A DNA stretch of 64,000 nucleotides from Calonectria ilicicola (taxonomy: Eukaryota > Ascomycota > Sordariomycetes > Hypocreales > Nectriaceae), in the NCBI GenBank assembly GCA_020809705.1, contig CP085833.1, positions 2,666,001 through 2,730,000 on the forward strand, given 5' to 3'. Position 1 is the stretch's first letter, and each line of letters starts with the position of its first letter. Position numbers and translations under genes: made by a program. The notes under the pieces are model-generated. The model was given only the letters and a program-made list of their open reading frames with translations, had not been told where the DNA came from and did not search any database. Positions 39,320 through 49,278 of this stretch are shown here, in pieces.

Positions 39320-39865
39320 TTCGTCATATTCCTCTGCAGCACGCATTGCAGGCAGCGTTGTATGCTTTAATTAGATTGGCTTTTTTTGTCATGACGATGC
39401 TGTGATTGACTTTCTGTAAGGTAGTGAGGGCAGTGGGAAAATTAAACGAACTATCTATCGGAGGTGACTCCAGAACTGTGATTTAGGCCCCATGATAATA
39501 TTAAAGAGGGCGCAACTGAAAGGAATGGACATAACACTTTCTGGCCCAAAAACCCGACTAGTAATTGTTAAAATATTCGGGATTTCATCGAATGCGCTAT
39601 ATGCCCGGTTCCCGTGTTTCATCCTTGTAGTGCTTTGGTATTGTCGGGTGCACTATCTTGTAAAGGACTTCTTGGGCAAGTATTTATTTACATGATCGTC
39701 ACTGGAATAAATTCAATTGAGTTAATCCAGCTTTATAGCGGCTTCACAAAATGACTAATCAATTGGCAGATTTAATTTGCTCTGAGAGTTTCCTTTTGGA
39801 TGATGGCTACTAACCTCAACAAGGTTGGTTTGTGACTGGCGGCATCTCTTGGAGCAGCTCCAGAT

Positions 39866-39871
39866 CACGTG
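39866..39871. promoter_or_regulatory. CACGTG E-box upstream of RRM gene
   Basis: A palindromic hexamer in the context GATCACGTGAGC lies 133 bp upstream of the RRM-protein ATG. A role is inferred from the core sequence only. Confidence 0.4.
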
Positions 39872-40003
39872 AGCCATGAAACATTTCACTACAGGTGCCT
39901 TGTTCACTTGAGTTGGGATAAGCTACAAGTCAGCCATCACTTCCCAACAAACCAAACAATTTCTCTATTACTTTGGCCTTGAGAGAAATCTGTACCGACC
40001 ACC

Positions 40004-40516
40004 ATGACAGACGCCGCCCGTTGGAAAGCCACGGTCTACGTGGGTGGACTTTCTCAAATGGCTACTCAAAGACATGTTCTCGACGCCTTCATCCCGTTTG
40101 GAGAGATTGTTGAAGTCAAAGTCCCCAAGCCTGATGCGGCAAATTCTACAGAGGCTCATCGAGGTTTCGCATACGTAGAGTACGAGGACGCCGCAGACGC
40201 CAAAGAGGCCATCGACAACATGGATCAATCGGAGTTTTTCGGAAAGGTCCTCAAAGTGTCACAAGCCAAGGCACCCAAAAGTGCCGAGGACGGCCTGGGC
40301 AGCAAGACTGCTATCTGGGAAAAGGTAGGCATATTCTAAAGCCTTGTCCAAATTTGATGCTGACAGCGAAACGTTTAGGAGGGTTGGCTTGCTGAGCACG
40401 CTGCAGACGAAAAAGTGGGAGAAGGTGCTGATGACAGCAAGGCTATGGAGGAAAGCGGGCCTGATCCAATGCAAGGGCTGGAGGGATTAGATGTTGCTGG
40501 ACCGAAACCCGAATGA
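40004..40516 (+). CDS. RRM protein of cyclophilin-E (PPIE/Cyp33) type, RRM only
   Basis: There are two exons, 40004-40324 and 40379-40516, with a 54-bp intron; the product is 152 aa. A single RRM fills residues 9-90, with RNP2 as VYVGGL and RNP1 as HRGFAYVEY. The sequence after it (IWEKEGWLAEHAAD) matches the linker of PPIE-type proteins. In animals this RRM is joined to a cyclophilin (peptidyl-prolyl isomerase) domain, which is absent here; the protein instead ends in an acidic tail (GLEGLDVAGPKPE). RNA binding, probably spliceosomal, is inferred from the family. The intron junction restores the conserved Glu-Gly-Trp. Confidence 0.88.
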
Positions 40517-40749
40517 CGGAGTTGCAACTGAGTCTTCGTGTTCACTTGTACGTTGGCATAGCGAGGGCGTTTGGAGGCATTGGGTTCACAGGTATTACTA
40601 GGGCGGTGGGACATGAGCTATAAACTGATCACGGACAATCTTCCACGGTTGCTTGATTGAACACCCTGCTCTTCTTTGACATTTACAAACAAAAATTGTC
40701 CCGGATGGGTAGAATTTCTCGGTAGGTTCCCAAAACCCCACGCATGAGC

Positions 40750-41263
40750 TTAGTGCTCCTCAGCAGCGTGCTCGCCGTGTGTCTCGCGGGCAGCAGGGCC
40801 CTGTCGCGCCAGGCGAAGGTTCTTGTCAACCATGAACTTTCGGGTGATGGAGTATGTGGCAGCGCCGAGGGCAAAGCCAACGACAACGGCTAGGAAAAAC
40901 AATTAGCACAAGAAAAGACTCAATGGCACGGCGGTCGTATTACCGAGGGGGTACAGCTCAGGAGGGATCTGCTTGAGCTTTCGGAGGCGCTGGGAGATGG
41001 TGTGGCCTTGACGCATGTTAGTTCAACTTTCCCATTGAGTGAGTTTGTCCGTCGCTGCGTCTTGAATCGTCCGATGAACATCGACAGGTGCTGTTGTGGC
41101 ATCACGTACCGGCCTGGTCCTCCTTCTGTAACAACATCAGGTCAGCATCAATTCTCGGCCCAGAGTTGCCTGCGCGCGGCAGATAGTGGATTGTACTCAC
41201 GGGAACGGGTCGCAGCATGCGAGGCGTCTGCCTGAACATACGGAGAGCGATGGTGGAACGCAT
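40750..41263 (-). CDS. NDUFA4 / MLRQ-subunit-like mitochondrial protein
   Basis: There are four exons, 41263-41201, 41125-41110, 41006-40944 and 40889-40750, giving 93 aa. The second exon is only 16 nt. The N-terminus (MRSTIALRMFRQTPRMLRPV) is a mitochondrial presequence rich in Arg and lacking acidic residues. Then come IPPELYPLAVVVGFALGAAT, the single membrane helix, and the NLRLARQGP tail typical of the B12D/MLRQ (NDUFA4) family. Members were first placed in complex I and in mammals are now regarded as a cytochrome c oxidase subunit. The gene is divergent from COX12, with 320 bp between the two start codons. All four phases agree. Confidence 0.85.
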
Positions 41264-41583
41264 CTTGGTGAGTGGGGAGGGTCTGTGGGAGGTCCAAGAG
41301 TGATGATTCAATTGGAAATTGTCGACCTTTGAAGGAACGTTTGGAGTTGCCCGAACATCTGATGTGCAATTGCAATCCGACCCACCAATGGGTGTGGGTG
41401 CCTTACCCCATTGGCCCGTGACGGCCTCAGGCAGCCACTGAGCTTCCAGAATCGAACCACCTGATTCGAGCCGACAACGTCGACGCCTCAACCTCCCATC
41501 CCACGCACCGAGCTCCATCCTAACGTCGTCATCTTCCAAGACAAATCTCCTCTCCCGCAAGTCAATTCTTCAATCGATTCAAA
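41264..41583. promoter_or_regulatory. Bidirectional promoter between two respiratory-chain genes
   Basis: The 320-bp interval drives the NDUFA4-like gene leftward and COX12 rightward. Two CCAAT boxes in opposite orientation (41386-41390 and 41411-41415) form a perfect inverted repeat CCAATGGG/CCCATTGG with a 14-bp spacer. A third ATTGG is at 41311-41315. CCAAT is the HAP2/3/5 site that regulates respiratory genes in fungi; use here is inferred. Confidence 0.55.
41386..41415. promoter_or_regulatory. Inverted CCAAT pair (CCAATGGG / CCCATTGG)
   Basis: Perfect 8-bp arms at 41386-41393 and 41408-41415 are separated by 14 bp, midway between the divergent start codons. Each arm contains a CCAAT box. 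Confidence 0.7.
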
Positions 41584-42153
41584 ATGTCCGACGACGGTCA
41601 GGAGCTTGTCACCAAGCCTTTCAAGTTTGTCACTGGTACGTTTGATAATCCCGCTGGCGAAAAAATGACCTGATCCTTGATCCGAGGCTAACAATTCCGC
41701 GCAGCTGGTAAGCCTAACTCGCGACGCCGCCTATCGATGACGAACCGATACTCGAGCGGCGCTCAATTGAATTCCCGACAATGCGAATTGGACCTTCTGA
41801 CCCCTCATAGGAACCGACGCCCGTTTCCCCAACCAGAACCAGACCAAGCACTGCTGGCAAAACTACGTCGATTACCACAAGTGTATCAACGCTAAGGGCG
41901 AGGATTTCGCTCCTTGCCGCCAGGTACGCGCGACGCAGAAAACGGCAAACATCACTAGACATCTCAATCGCTAATTGGCGCTCAGTTCTGGCTCTCTTAC
42001 CGATCCCTCTGCCCCTCCGGCTGGTACACCCGATGGGACGAGCAGCGTGGTATGTGCACTCTTGGAGAAAAAAATAAAACTGGATTATTAGGATTATGAA
42101 GGCTAACGTGATATTCAGAGGCTGGCAGCTTCCCCGCCAAGTTGGACGCTTAG
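41584..42153 (+). CDS. COX12: Cytochrome c oxidase subunit VIb (Cox12)
   Basis: The exons are 41584-41635, a candidate 3-nt exon 41705-41707 (CTG), 41811-41923, 41986-42049 and 42119-42153, giving 88 aa (87 if the 3-nt exon is skipped). The protein has the twin-Cys signature: CWQNYVDYHKC (CX9C) and CRQFWLSYRSLC (CX10C), which is oxidised by Mia40 in the intermembrane space. DARFPNQNQTKHCWQ is the family core. Cox12 bridges complex IV monomers on the intermembrane-space side. Skipping or including CTG keeps the frame, giving VT-GTDARF or VT-A-GTDARF. It is divergently paired with the NDUFA4-like gene. Confidence 0.93.
41705..41707 (+). other. Candidate 3-nt microexon in COX12
   Basis: CTG is flanked by a clean acceptor (branch GGCTAAC, then CCGCGCAG) and a strong donor (GTAAGC). 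The flanking introns would be 69 and 103 bp, both normal for this genome. Since 3 nt keeps frame, the alternative is one 175-bp intron. Confidence 0.55.
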
Positions 42154-42543
42154 ATGGACAATGTAGCGTTGGAGAACGAGTGGAGTTGTTGATAGATGAC
42201 TGAGCAGACACGCTGCAATTGTACCACTTTCTTAACCCAGCTGTAGACAAACCTCGAAAAGAGATTGGCTCCTTTGTTGCCTGTGCCTCAAATCACGCCT
42301 GACTGTGAACCTAAAATGGAAGCATGGGACCATGCGCTCTGTCAGCCCAAAAAAAAAAATGGTATCATGTGGTGTGCTGTGTACTATCTATTCACTCGGA
42401 AACGCTGGCAATTCCAAAAACTCTTGACAAACTACCCAGGGTCCCATGCGCCGTCATCCCGAAAATCTCCGTTGCCATTGGCTAGTTCGACCCGCCCTCA
42501 AAATGAATTACCCCCCATAACCGTATGATGCCGTTGTCAATCA
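42154..42543. other. Convergent 3' region, COX12 / SDE2
   Basis: This is 390 bp between stop codons facing each other, with an A-run at about 42351-42359. Nothing else is seen. Confidence 0.5.
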
Positions 42544-43383
42544 CTATTTCTCAGCCTCGTCGTCATCCGAACTCATAAATTCGTCGTCCTCGTCAAATCC
42601 AAAGAAGGTTGTTGCCTTCTCTTTTCCAGGCTTATTTTCCGCAGGAGGTGGTGTTGATTCCTGCGATGACGTACCCTTGTCTTCGTCGGAGCCGGACTGG
42701 TCGTTGCTTGGCTGCGTGGAATTTGAGTCATGAGAGGTGCCCAGAAGATTATCCTTGTAGTTGCCTGCCTTCATTGCGGCGAGGACCGCATCTCGTGTTC
42801 GTTCACTGCTCTCCTCCTTATCTTCCACCCACTTGCCATCGATACGTCCTTTGCTTCCCGACTTGATCTCGGCTTCCTTTTGCTCTGATAACTGAACAAT
42901 CTGCTCCCACCGTTCGCGGCGCTTTTCTTTTTCTTTCTTTTCCATCTCTGGCTTGATAGCGAGGTATTCGGCAAGCGCTTTTGCCTCATTGACGGTGCGC
43001 AGACGTCGGCCATCAAGATTTCGGCTTGATCCATGATCATCCTGGTTCTTCTTCTTTCGTGATGACATGCGACCACCCGCCGCTCGAAGTTGAGATCCGA
43101 AACCACCTTTGCCACCACAAAGGGGGACTGAAAGTCGCAGCGACAAGAAGTCATCTCGGTCAGATGAGAGGTATTCAGAAATAGGCGCTGTTGATTCGGC
43201 TGGAAGTTGCTTGTTCGAGATGGTTGTTAGGATAAGTCGCGATTGCGTAGTTGGCAGCTGGTCATCGATCTGATTCCGTAGCTCAGAGATTGTTGTTGAT
43301 GGCGGAAGTGGGAGGACAAAGGTGGGCGGCAACCCAAGACCCGGGAAGCTGGTTACCAGCACGTTCAAACTGCGTGGCGACAT
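42544..43383 (-). CDS. SDE2: Sde2 ubiquitin-like splicing and genome-stability factor
   Basis: This single-exon gene encodes 279 aa from the ATG at 43383 ([10 protein letters not shown]); the frame extends 23 codons further upstream but without family similarity. The N-terminal ubiquitin-like domain (about residues 4-90) ends in [16 protein letters not shown]. In fission yeast this is cut after Gly-Gly to release a Lys-starting Sde2-C that enters the spliceosome and promotes splicing of selected introns. Next come [29 protein letters not shown] and a charged helical segment. The C-terminal tail is acidic ([19 protein letters not shown]). The Gly-Gly-Lys-Gly-Gly cleavage motif is intact. It is divergent from ribosomal protein eS10. 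Confidence 0.92.
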   Translation of the reverse strand: MSPRSLNVLVTSFPGLGLPPTFVLPLPPSTTISELRNQIDDQLPTTQSRLILTTISNKQLPAESTAPISEYLSSDRDDFLSLRLSVPLCGGKGGFGSQLRAAGGRMSSRKKKNQDDHGSSRNLDGRRLRTVNEAKALAEYLAIKPEMEKKEKEKRRERWEQIVQLSEQKEAEIKSGSKGRIDGKWVEDKEESSERTRDAVLAAMKAGNYKDNLLGTSHDSNSTQPSNDQSGSDEDKGTSSQESTPPPAENKPGKEKATTFFGFDEDDEFMSSDDDEAEK

Positions 43384-43706
43384 TATTTCGCGATGCTGAT
43401 GATGCTTTTGATGAATTGTTGCGACTCGAATGCGTGATGCAAGAGGCTGCAACTGAAGGCCTAGGCTAACCGCGAACCAAACTTTTGATGGTCATGGCGT
43501 CTGGGGGAATGCTCAGCCACAAAAAGCACCAGCCACAACCCTCAATCGCTTATCAACACGTGCCGATAAAGCATCAGGGTAAGTGCACCCCACTTGGAAT
43601 TTCCGCGCGCCCACAACACAAATCCAATTGATCTGCCTTCGTCGCTCAAAACGAAAACTATCTTGCAGCAACATCGACCCGACCCTCGAGCAGCACAACC
43701 GCCACG
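43384..43706. promoter_or_regulatory. Divergent promoter, SDE2 / ribosomal protein eS10
   Basis: This 323-bp interval is shared by the two start codons. No clear TATA element was found. A pyrimidine-rich segment on the + strand near 43600-43660 may be the eS10 leader. Confidence 0.4.
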
Positions 43707-44319
43707 ATGTTGATTCCCAAGGCCGACCGCAAGAAGATCCACGAGGTAATGAACGATGGGAAAACTTTGAGCGAATGGCCAGCAAACTAACACTGACATC
43801 AGTACCTCTTCCGAGAGGGTGTCCTCGTCGCTGCGAAGGACTTCAACCTTCCCAAGCACCCCGATATCGACACCAAGAACTTGTTCGTTATCAAGGCTTG
43901 CCAGTCGCTCACCTCCCGCGGCTACGTCAAGACCCAGTTCTCGTGGCAGTACTACTACTACACCCTGACCCCCGAGGGTCTCGACTACCTCCGCGAATGG
44001 CTCCACCTCCCTGCTGAGATCGTTCCTGCTACCCACATCAAGCAGCAGCGATCGCACGCTCCTCCCCGTGGCATGCTCGGCGAGGGTGAGCGTGAGCGAC
44101 GACCTTTCGGCCGTGGCCGTGGTGGTGACCGTGGTGACCGTGAGGGTGGATACCGAAGGAGGGAAGCTGGCGAGGGCAAGGAGGGTGGTGCTCCCGGCGA
44201 GTTCGCTCCTCAGTTGTGAGTATTCCCTGGTTATATTGGTGACGACAAGACGTACAGATTCTAACATATATTGCAGCCGTGGTGGATATGGCCGTGGCCG
44301 TGGCGCTCCCCCTTCTTAA
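43707..44319 (+). CDS. RPS10: 40S ribosomal protein eS10
   Basis: There are three exons, 43707-43745, 43803-44215 and 44277-44319, giving 164 aa. Exon 1 encodes [13 protein letters not shown], as in all fungal eS10. The central winged-helix domain contains [19 protein letters not shown] and [18 protein letters not shown]. The C-terminal tail is Arg/Gly-rich ([14 protein letters not shown]) and the third exon finishes it with [12 protein letters not shown]. The protein sits on the head of the 40S subunit near the mRNA entry region. All splice phases are consistent. Confidence 0.97.
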
Positions 44320-46461
44320 ACGAAGCCATTTCCTTTGGGTGATCAAACGGTTGAGATGCATGGCGAAACGGTATCGACGTGTACTCTAAAAATGGAGGGC
44401 AATTTTTCACCATGGGTCCGCTCGTGAGACAGGTTGCGTGGAAGACACCGTGGGAGTTTTGAGGGTAGATCCTCGGAAATCATTTGCATCAGGGTCAATT
44501 TTTTGCCGTCAACGAGATTAATTGCTCGGGAATGCGTGAGATGTCAAAAACTTATGTGAACCAACTTACTTCCCACCTGTGTGTATCTATCTGTCTTTGG
44601 GGGTGAAATTGTGATTGTGAATCGGTCCAAACCCTATCCATTGGGAGGTGGCAGACTAATCCTACACCTTCAGATACATGCACAATTACAAAACTTGTGC
44701 GAGAGAACAATTTACATGAACGTTGCACGACGATGGCCTAAGCGGATGAATTGCCCTGTAATCTCGATTGATGGTGATAGCTGATATCCATGAAGGCTTT
44801 AGGGTAGCTGATGATCGCGAACTGGGCATATCTAAACCAGCATGGATATCGGCTGACTCTTACGTCAGATGTTCTGTTAAAACACGTTCTTTTTTCGAAG
44901 ATACCACCATCAAACGCGACAGCTCGCGGGCGAGCTCGGAACTGCATCATACTGATGGTATATTGACGCCCCCGTCCCAACGCCGCAAGCCCATTTGTCC
45001 TTTGTGTGCACTCCAGGGGTCCAAGTGAGCGATGTAGCATCCAACAACGGTGACCGAGGGAGAGTTGCTTCACCGGTAACATTGTTGACTCGCCTTGCAG
45101 ACGTTGAGATGCACTTGAGGGTGCATTTCAGTTAGGTGTGTTCTCGGTGATGGATGCGAATGTTACCGAACGACAGCTCACCTCAACACACTTTGAGACG
45201 AGTTCCGGCGTGGGCGCTGCCATCTTGTCCTCTCGGTGTAAGGAGCCCTGTCCCTGTACACCAACCAGGGTGGCTTGGGATGCAAGATGAGGTTACGCTG
45301 TCGATCCATTCACACACAGCTTGGCGCTGGTCCAGCACCTTCACCTCGCCTCACCTCACTTCACCTCTGGGAATCTGGCCAGGACACAGCCCCGTTCGCG
45401 GAAGGCATCAGAGTATCCCGCTCCACTCGGAGCAGGGTCCAACAGCCTCGACGACTAGGCCATACGCCCGGCTATTTGGAGGCGGACGGGCAACATTTGA
45501 CGGCCGCTTGTGTGGCGTGAGTACGAGCTGTGCTCGGAAGACTCGACACTATGGCGGGAGAATCGCAGTAATAAACCATTGTGATTTTGTAGCTCTCGTT
45601 GCCCTTTCCAGTTATCGTAGAATAAAACTTATTGCATGTTCCACGGGATACATAGACGAGGAGTGCCGACTTTCCCATCCGTCCAAGTAAGTTACATTAA
45701 GATTGATGCGGGGGAAGGTCGCTGCAGGTGAGCGTTTCCCCTGCATTTGCAGCGACCCCGGAAGGTTCTATGCGAGTTCTTTCGAGCAGGAAAAAATTGC
45801 CCTTGTTGAGTCGAATGTGTATTTGGTGATATTGTTGTCCTGAGTCTCGGCCAATTCCCGCATCCTCTCATGACCACGGTCGAAAGGGCCGAGGGCCGCC
45901 GGACGGGTCCAGGGGATAGTGACCCGGGGAAGAAGGTCTGGGCTTCCCATGAGGTGACATTTCCTCCTAAAGCACCCACAACAGTCGCCAATATGGGACA
46001 TGATTCTGATAACTGGCCTGTTTATTGGTGTAGTCGTGCGCCTAATGGGTGGGGGGACACCTCAAGCCCCTTGATTGAATGAGGTCTTTCGGAAGCCTAG
46101 ATCGATGCCTCACTTTCATCTGTTGGGGTTTCCAGGATGCAGTAGCATTTTGCACTGCTATTTTGGTTCGGTGAATGTCGTAGATGTGGGCAGAGAATCA
46201 GCCCCCTGGCTTTGAAAAACCTGTTCTCGAAGTGTTAAAATACTCGCTCCTTTTCAATCATTCTCCCGTTTCTCTTCTCGTATATCTCCATCACTCATAG
46301 TCTTCATCGTCTGTTCCCACTCTCTGCTCGACTCCTGACGTATCCGTCCCTATTCGTCTGATAATATATCATCCTCTTTCACTGTGTTAGCATTTGCTTC
46401 AAGGCATTCATCTGATCTCAGAACTTACCTATTCTACAGATCCACAAAACCAACCGCGAAA
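44320..46461. other. Intergenic region between eS10 and MDR dehydrogenase
   Basis: This is 2.1 kb. A 178-codon open frame at 45154-45690 has no recognisable domain and is not called. Sequence at 46.25-46.4 kb is CT-rich, typical of a fungal promoter or leader for the dehydrogenase gene. Confidence 0.5.
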
Positions 46462-48296
46462 ATGGTCTCATTGCCTGCAGAGATGAAGGCTCTCAGGTAA
46501 GTTAGTCTAAGTGCACCCGCGGTGACCGGGTTTTATAGATGGGATCAATGTATCCATCAGGGTTGCCCTACACCTGCTTTGTTCTCATGACCAATTGGAT
46601 TCGGCCTCCATAGAACCATTCAGCCATCCCTTGTCTTCGGTTACTAATTGTATTCCCACCACAATTTCAGATATGAGAAGCCCGAAGACTGGTCCATTGT
46701 GACGGTCCCACTCCCAGAAATGCGAGACAATGATATCTTGGTGAAGGTCAAGGCCTGTGGTGTGTGTGGAACTGGTAAGTCGAACCGATGTCTCTGGCCA
46801 AAGGTTTTCTCGAGTTAACCCATAATAATAGACCTGGTAATGTCCCGTGTTATCGACTCTATTTCGAAACCGAGACTGATAGAATCACTAGCACATCCAC
46901 GAGGGTGAATTTATTGCCAAATTTCCGTTGATCCCCGGCCACGAAACTGTTGGAGTGGTTGCAGCCATCGGCAAGGTTTGTACTTCACGACGCAATGTTC
47001 TTTTTATTATCTCTAACACCAGCCCCAGAATGTCAATGGTTTCGCAATCGGAGACCGGGTAGCCGCAGATAACAGTGAGCTGTGCAACGAGTGCTTCTAT
47101 TGTCGCCGAGGTCAACCTCTCCTCTGTGAGAACGTGAGTAGTCCCAACAATCGCTCCCTTGAAATGACACTGACGCCGAACAGTTTAATGCCCATGGTGT
47201 TACAATGAATGGAGGATTCGCCGAGTACTGCGCCTATCCTGCCGCCAAGGTCTTCAAGATCCAGAATCTCTCATGGGTAGATGCTACGCTACTTGAGCCT
47301 GCCTCTTGTGCATGCCATGGTCTAGAGAAGATCCGCCCCAAGCTCGGATCACACGTCCTCATGTTTGGAGCTGGCCCCACTGGACTGGTATTTCCCCCAA
47401 CCCTCTATTATCTTTTTTGTGAATATTCTGACTGAGAATATTTCAGATGCTTGCCCAGCTCCTTCGACAAAATGGCGGTTGCAAGGTTACGATTGCCGCA
47501 CCAGGAGGTCTCAAAATGGACCTAGCCAAGAGTCTCGATGCTGCTGATGATTATGTTGAACTGTCACGAAGTGACCCCGTCAAACAGTTTGCTCAACTTC
47601 GAACCGATAATCCTTATGGATTTGATATCGGTTAGTCATCCTTTCGGCCTTGAAATCTTTTTCTAACCATGCTGCAGTTGTTGAGGCGACTGGCTCCGTT
47701 AGAATTCTCGAAGACTCCATCAACTATGTTCGACGAGGCGGCACTCTAGTTGTATACGGGTACGAATCGGCCTAACATTGAACAATTTGCATTTTAAGAG
47801 GCTAATTAGTCTGATCCAGTGTATACGCCAATGCTGACCGCGTGTCTTGGCCCCCGTCCAAGATCTTCGGAGACGAAATCACCATCCTAGGTTCATTCTC
47901 CGAAACTTACATGTTCCGTAAGCCACAATTCACTCTCGTTTTTCTTCAAATGGAACCAGAATTAATTGATACATAGCTGCTACGATCGATTACCTTGACT
48001 CCGGAAAGGTCAAAACTGCAGGTATTGTGAACAAGACATTCAAGCTTGAAGATTTTGGTCAGGCTCTGCAGAGTATCAAGGATAAGAGCGCCATCAAGGC
48101 TGCCATTGTGTTTGAAGACGAGTCGCCTGCCGCTGAAGTTGAAACAAACGGTACTGCCATTCCTGAGGAGCCTACCAATGGTGTCGCTGTTCCTGAGAAT
48201 GTGGAGGAGTCGACTGTCCCCGAAGTGACCATGGAAGAAGCGACAGCTGAAGAAAAGGGCGAGGACGTGGTAAACGGGGTTGAAAAGACCGAGTAG
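46462..48296 (+). CDS. Zn-dependent medium-chain dehydrogenase, D-arabinitol dehydrogenase-like
   Basis: There are ten exons: 46462-46496, 46671-46774, 46832-46836, 46892-46975, 47029-47133, 47184-47387, 47447-47630, 47678-47759, 47820-47917 and 47977-48296 (406 aa). Exon 3 is five bases (ACCTG) and is required to give CGVCGTDLHIHEGEF. That motif carries the catalytic-zinc Cys; the zinc-binding His-Glu is in PGHETVGVV. The structural-zinc loop [15 protein letters not shown] is complete. The Rossmann motif is GAGPTGL. Similar fungal enzymes oxidise D-arabinitol or other polyols with NAD(P). The last about 55 residues form an acidic tail (Glu/Val/Thr-rich) that the family usually lacks. The start of exon 5 could be 6 nt earlier. 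Confidence 0.88.
46832..46836 (+). other. 5-nt microexon (ACCTG) of the MDR dehydrogenase gene
   Basis: The exon is flanked by AATAATAG and GTAATG. Skipping it would shift the frame and remove Asp-Leu from the conserved GTDLH motif, so it must be included. The flanking introns are 57 and 55 bp. Confidence 0.85.
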
Positions 48297-49278
48297 GGAG
48301 GTGCGAAGTCCTCGAAGAGGCTGACCGCATTACGCCGCTTATGCCAGCGAAAAGGTCATGCTATAATTCCTAAAGTGGGAAGATGTAATGCTCGGCAATA
48401 TACAGGCCATGTGGCATTGAGATTGGTGTGAGAGTGTCGTTATGAGTTTTGGGGGGGACGGGATTTTACTGAGAAATTATTTTGATATCAACGACAATCT
48501 GAGAATATATTGCTTAAAAGAATGCCTTGGCAGTGTATATGCATTGTGTGGATCCTGTCCCAGAATGGTAGAATGGTAACGCAGTGTTACAAGTGATATG
48601 TGATAGAAGCCTGCTCCATCGAAATCGAGATTCGTGGATCGCTCAAATGCCACTCAGCTCGTTTGCCCTGTCAGCACAGGTATGACCACCAACCAGGTAC
48701 ATGGACGCGCGACAAGCCCCAAAGTGCAATCCTGGCTGACATGAGACGAGGCAGATAAGACACATGAACATTTAGCCGTTTCAAAATACAGTCAGCCCAT
48801 CGCCTGTCAACAGCTGAATCCACGGATGCGTCGCGTGCCGAGCGTACGTAGGCTCCTCCTGTCAACGCCACCCACTTCGTGTCGGTCTCTGCTGGTTTGG
48901 TGTCTGTGGCCTTATCGACGCACGACTTCAGGCGGAGACTTTGGGCAACGGGTAGCTCAGATGCGCTCGTGAGGCCGTGTAAACATGTAGACGTTTTTTT
49001 GGTATCGCATTGTCAACCCTCTGTTCACACATCAACTCTCCATTTTGGCATTGGTCTTTTGTGTACTTGTCTAGCTACATCGGAATCTTCATCGCCTACC
49101 TGATTTGGCGCATGTTTGTTCTGTGCTGTGTTTTCTTGCCCTTCTCTGCGACCATTCACTCGCTCGCTGCCTTCCTCTCCTTGCTTGCTACCTTTCGTGT
49201 TCAAAATCCTCAACCACGCATCATTCTCATCATTGAAGAGAGCCCCATAAACAGCCACGCAGAAAACACGATAACGCC
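48297..49278. other. Intergenic region before DUF3712 gene
   Basis: This is 982 bp. From 49.0 kb it is T/C-rich and includes a 90-codon hydrophobic frame (49010-49282) that ends by overlapping the next start as ATGA. I treat it as a leader uORF or a chance frame. Confidence 0.45.

Larger units (their letters stand above)
39006..40003. other. Divergent promoter region, SEC31 / RRM gene
   Basis: This is 998 bp with CACGTG elements at 39314-39319 and 39866-39871, one near each gene. The middle (39.5-39.8 kb) is AT-rich and has no recognisable gene. Confidence 0.5.

Noticed and set aside
41440..41480. Possible tRNA T-arm (GGTTCGATTCT on minus strand)
   Set aside because: No D-arm or acceptor stem could be found upstream; the sequence lies in the COX12 promoter.
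45154..45690. 178-codon open frame on +
   Set aside because: No domain, odd composition, no supporting promoter or neighbours; chance frame is more likely.
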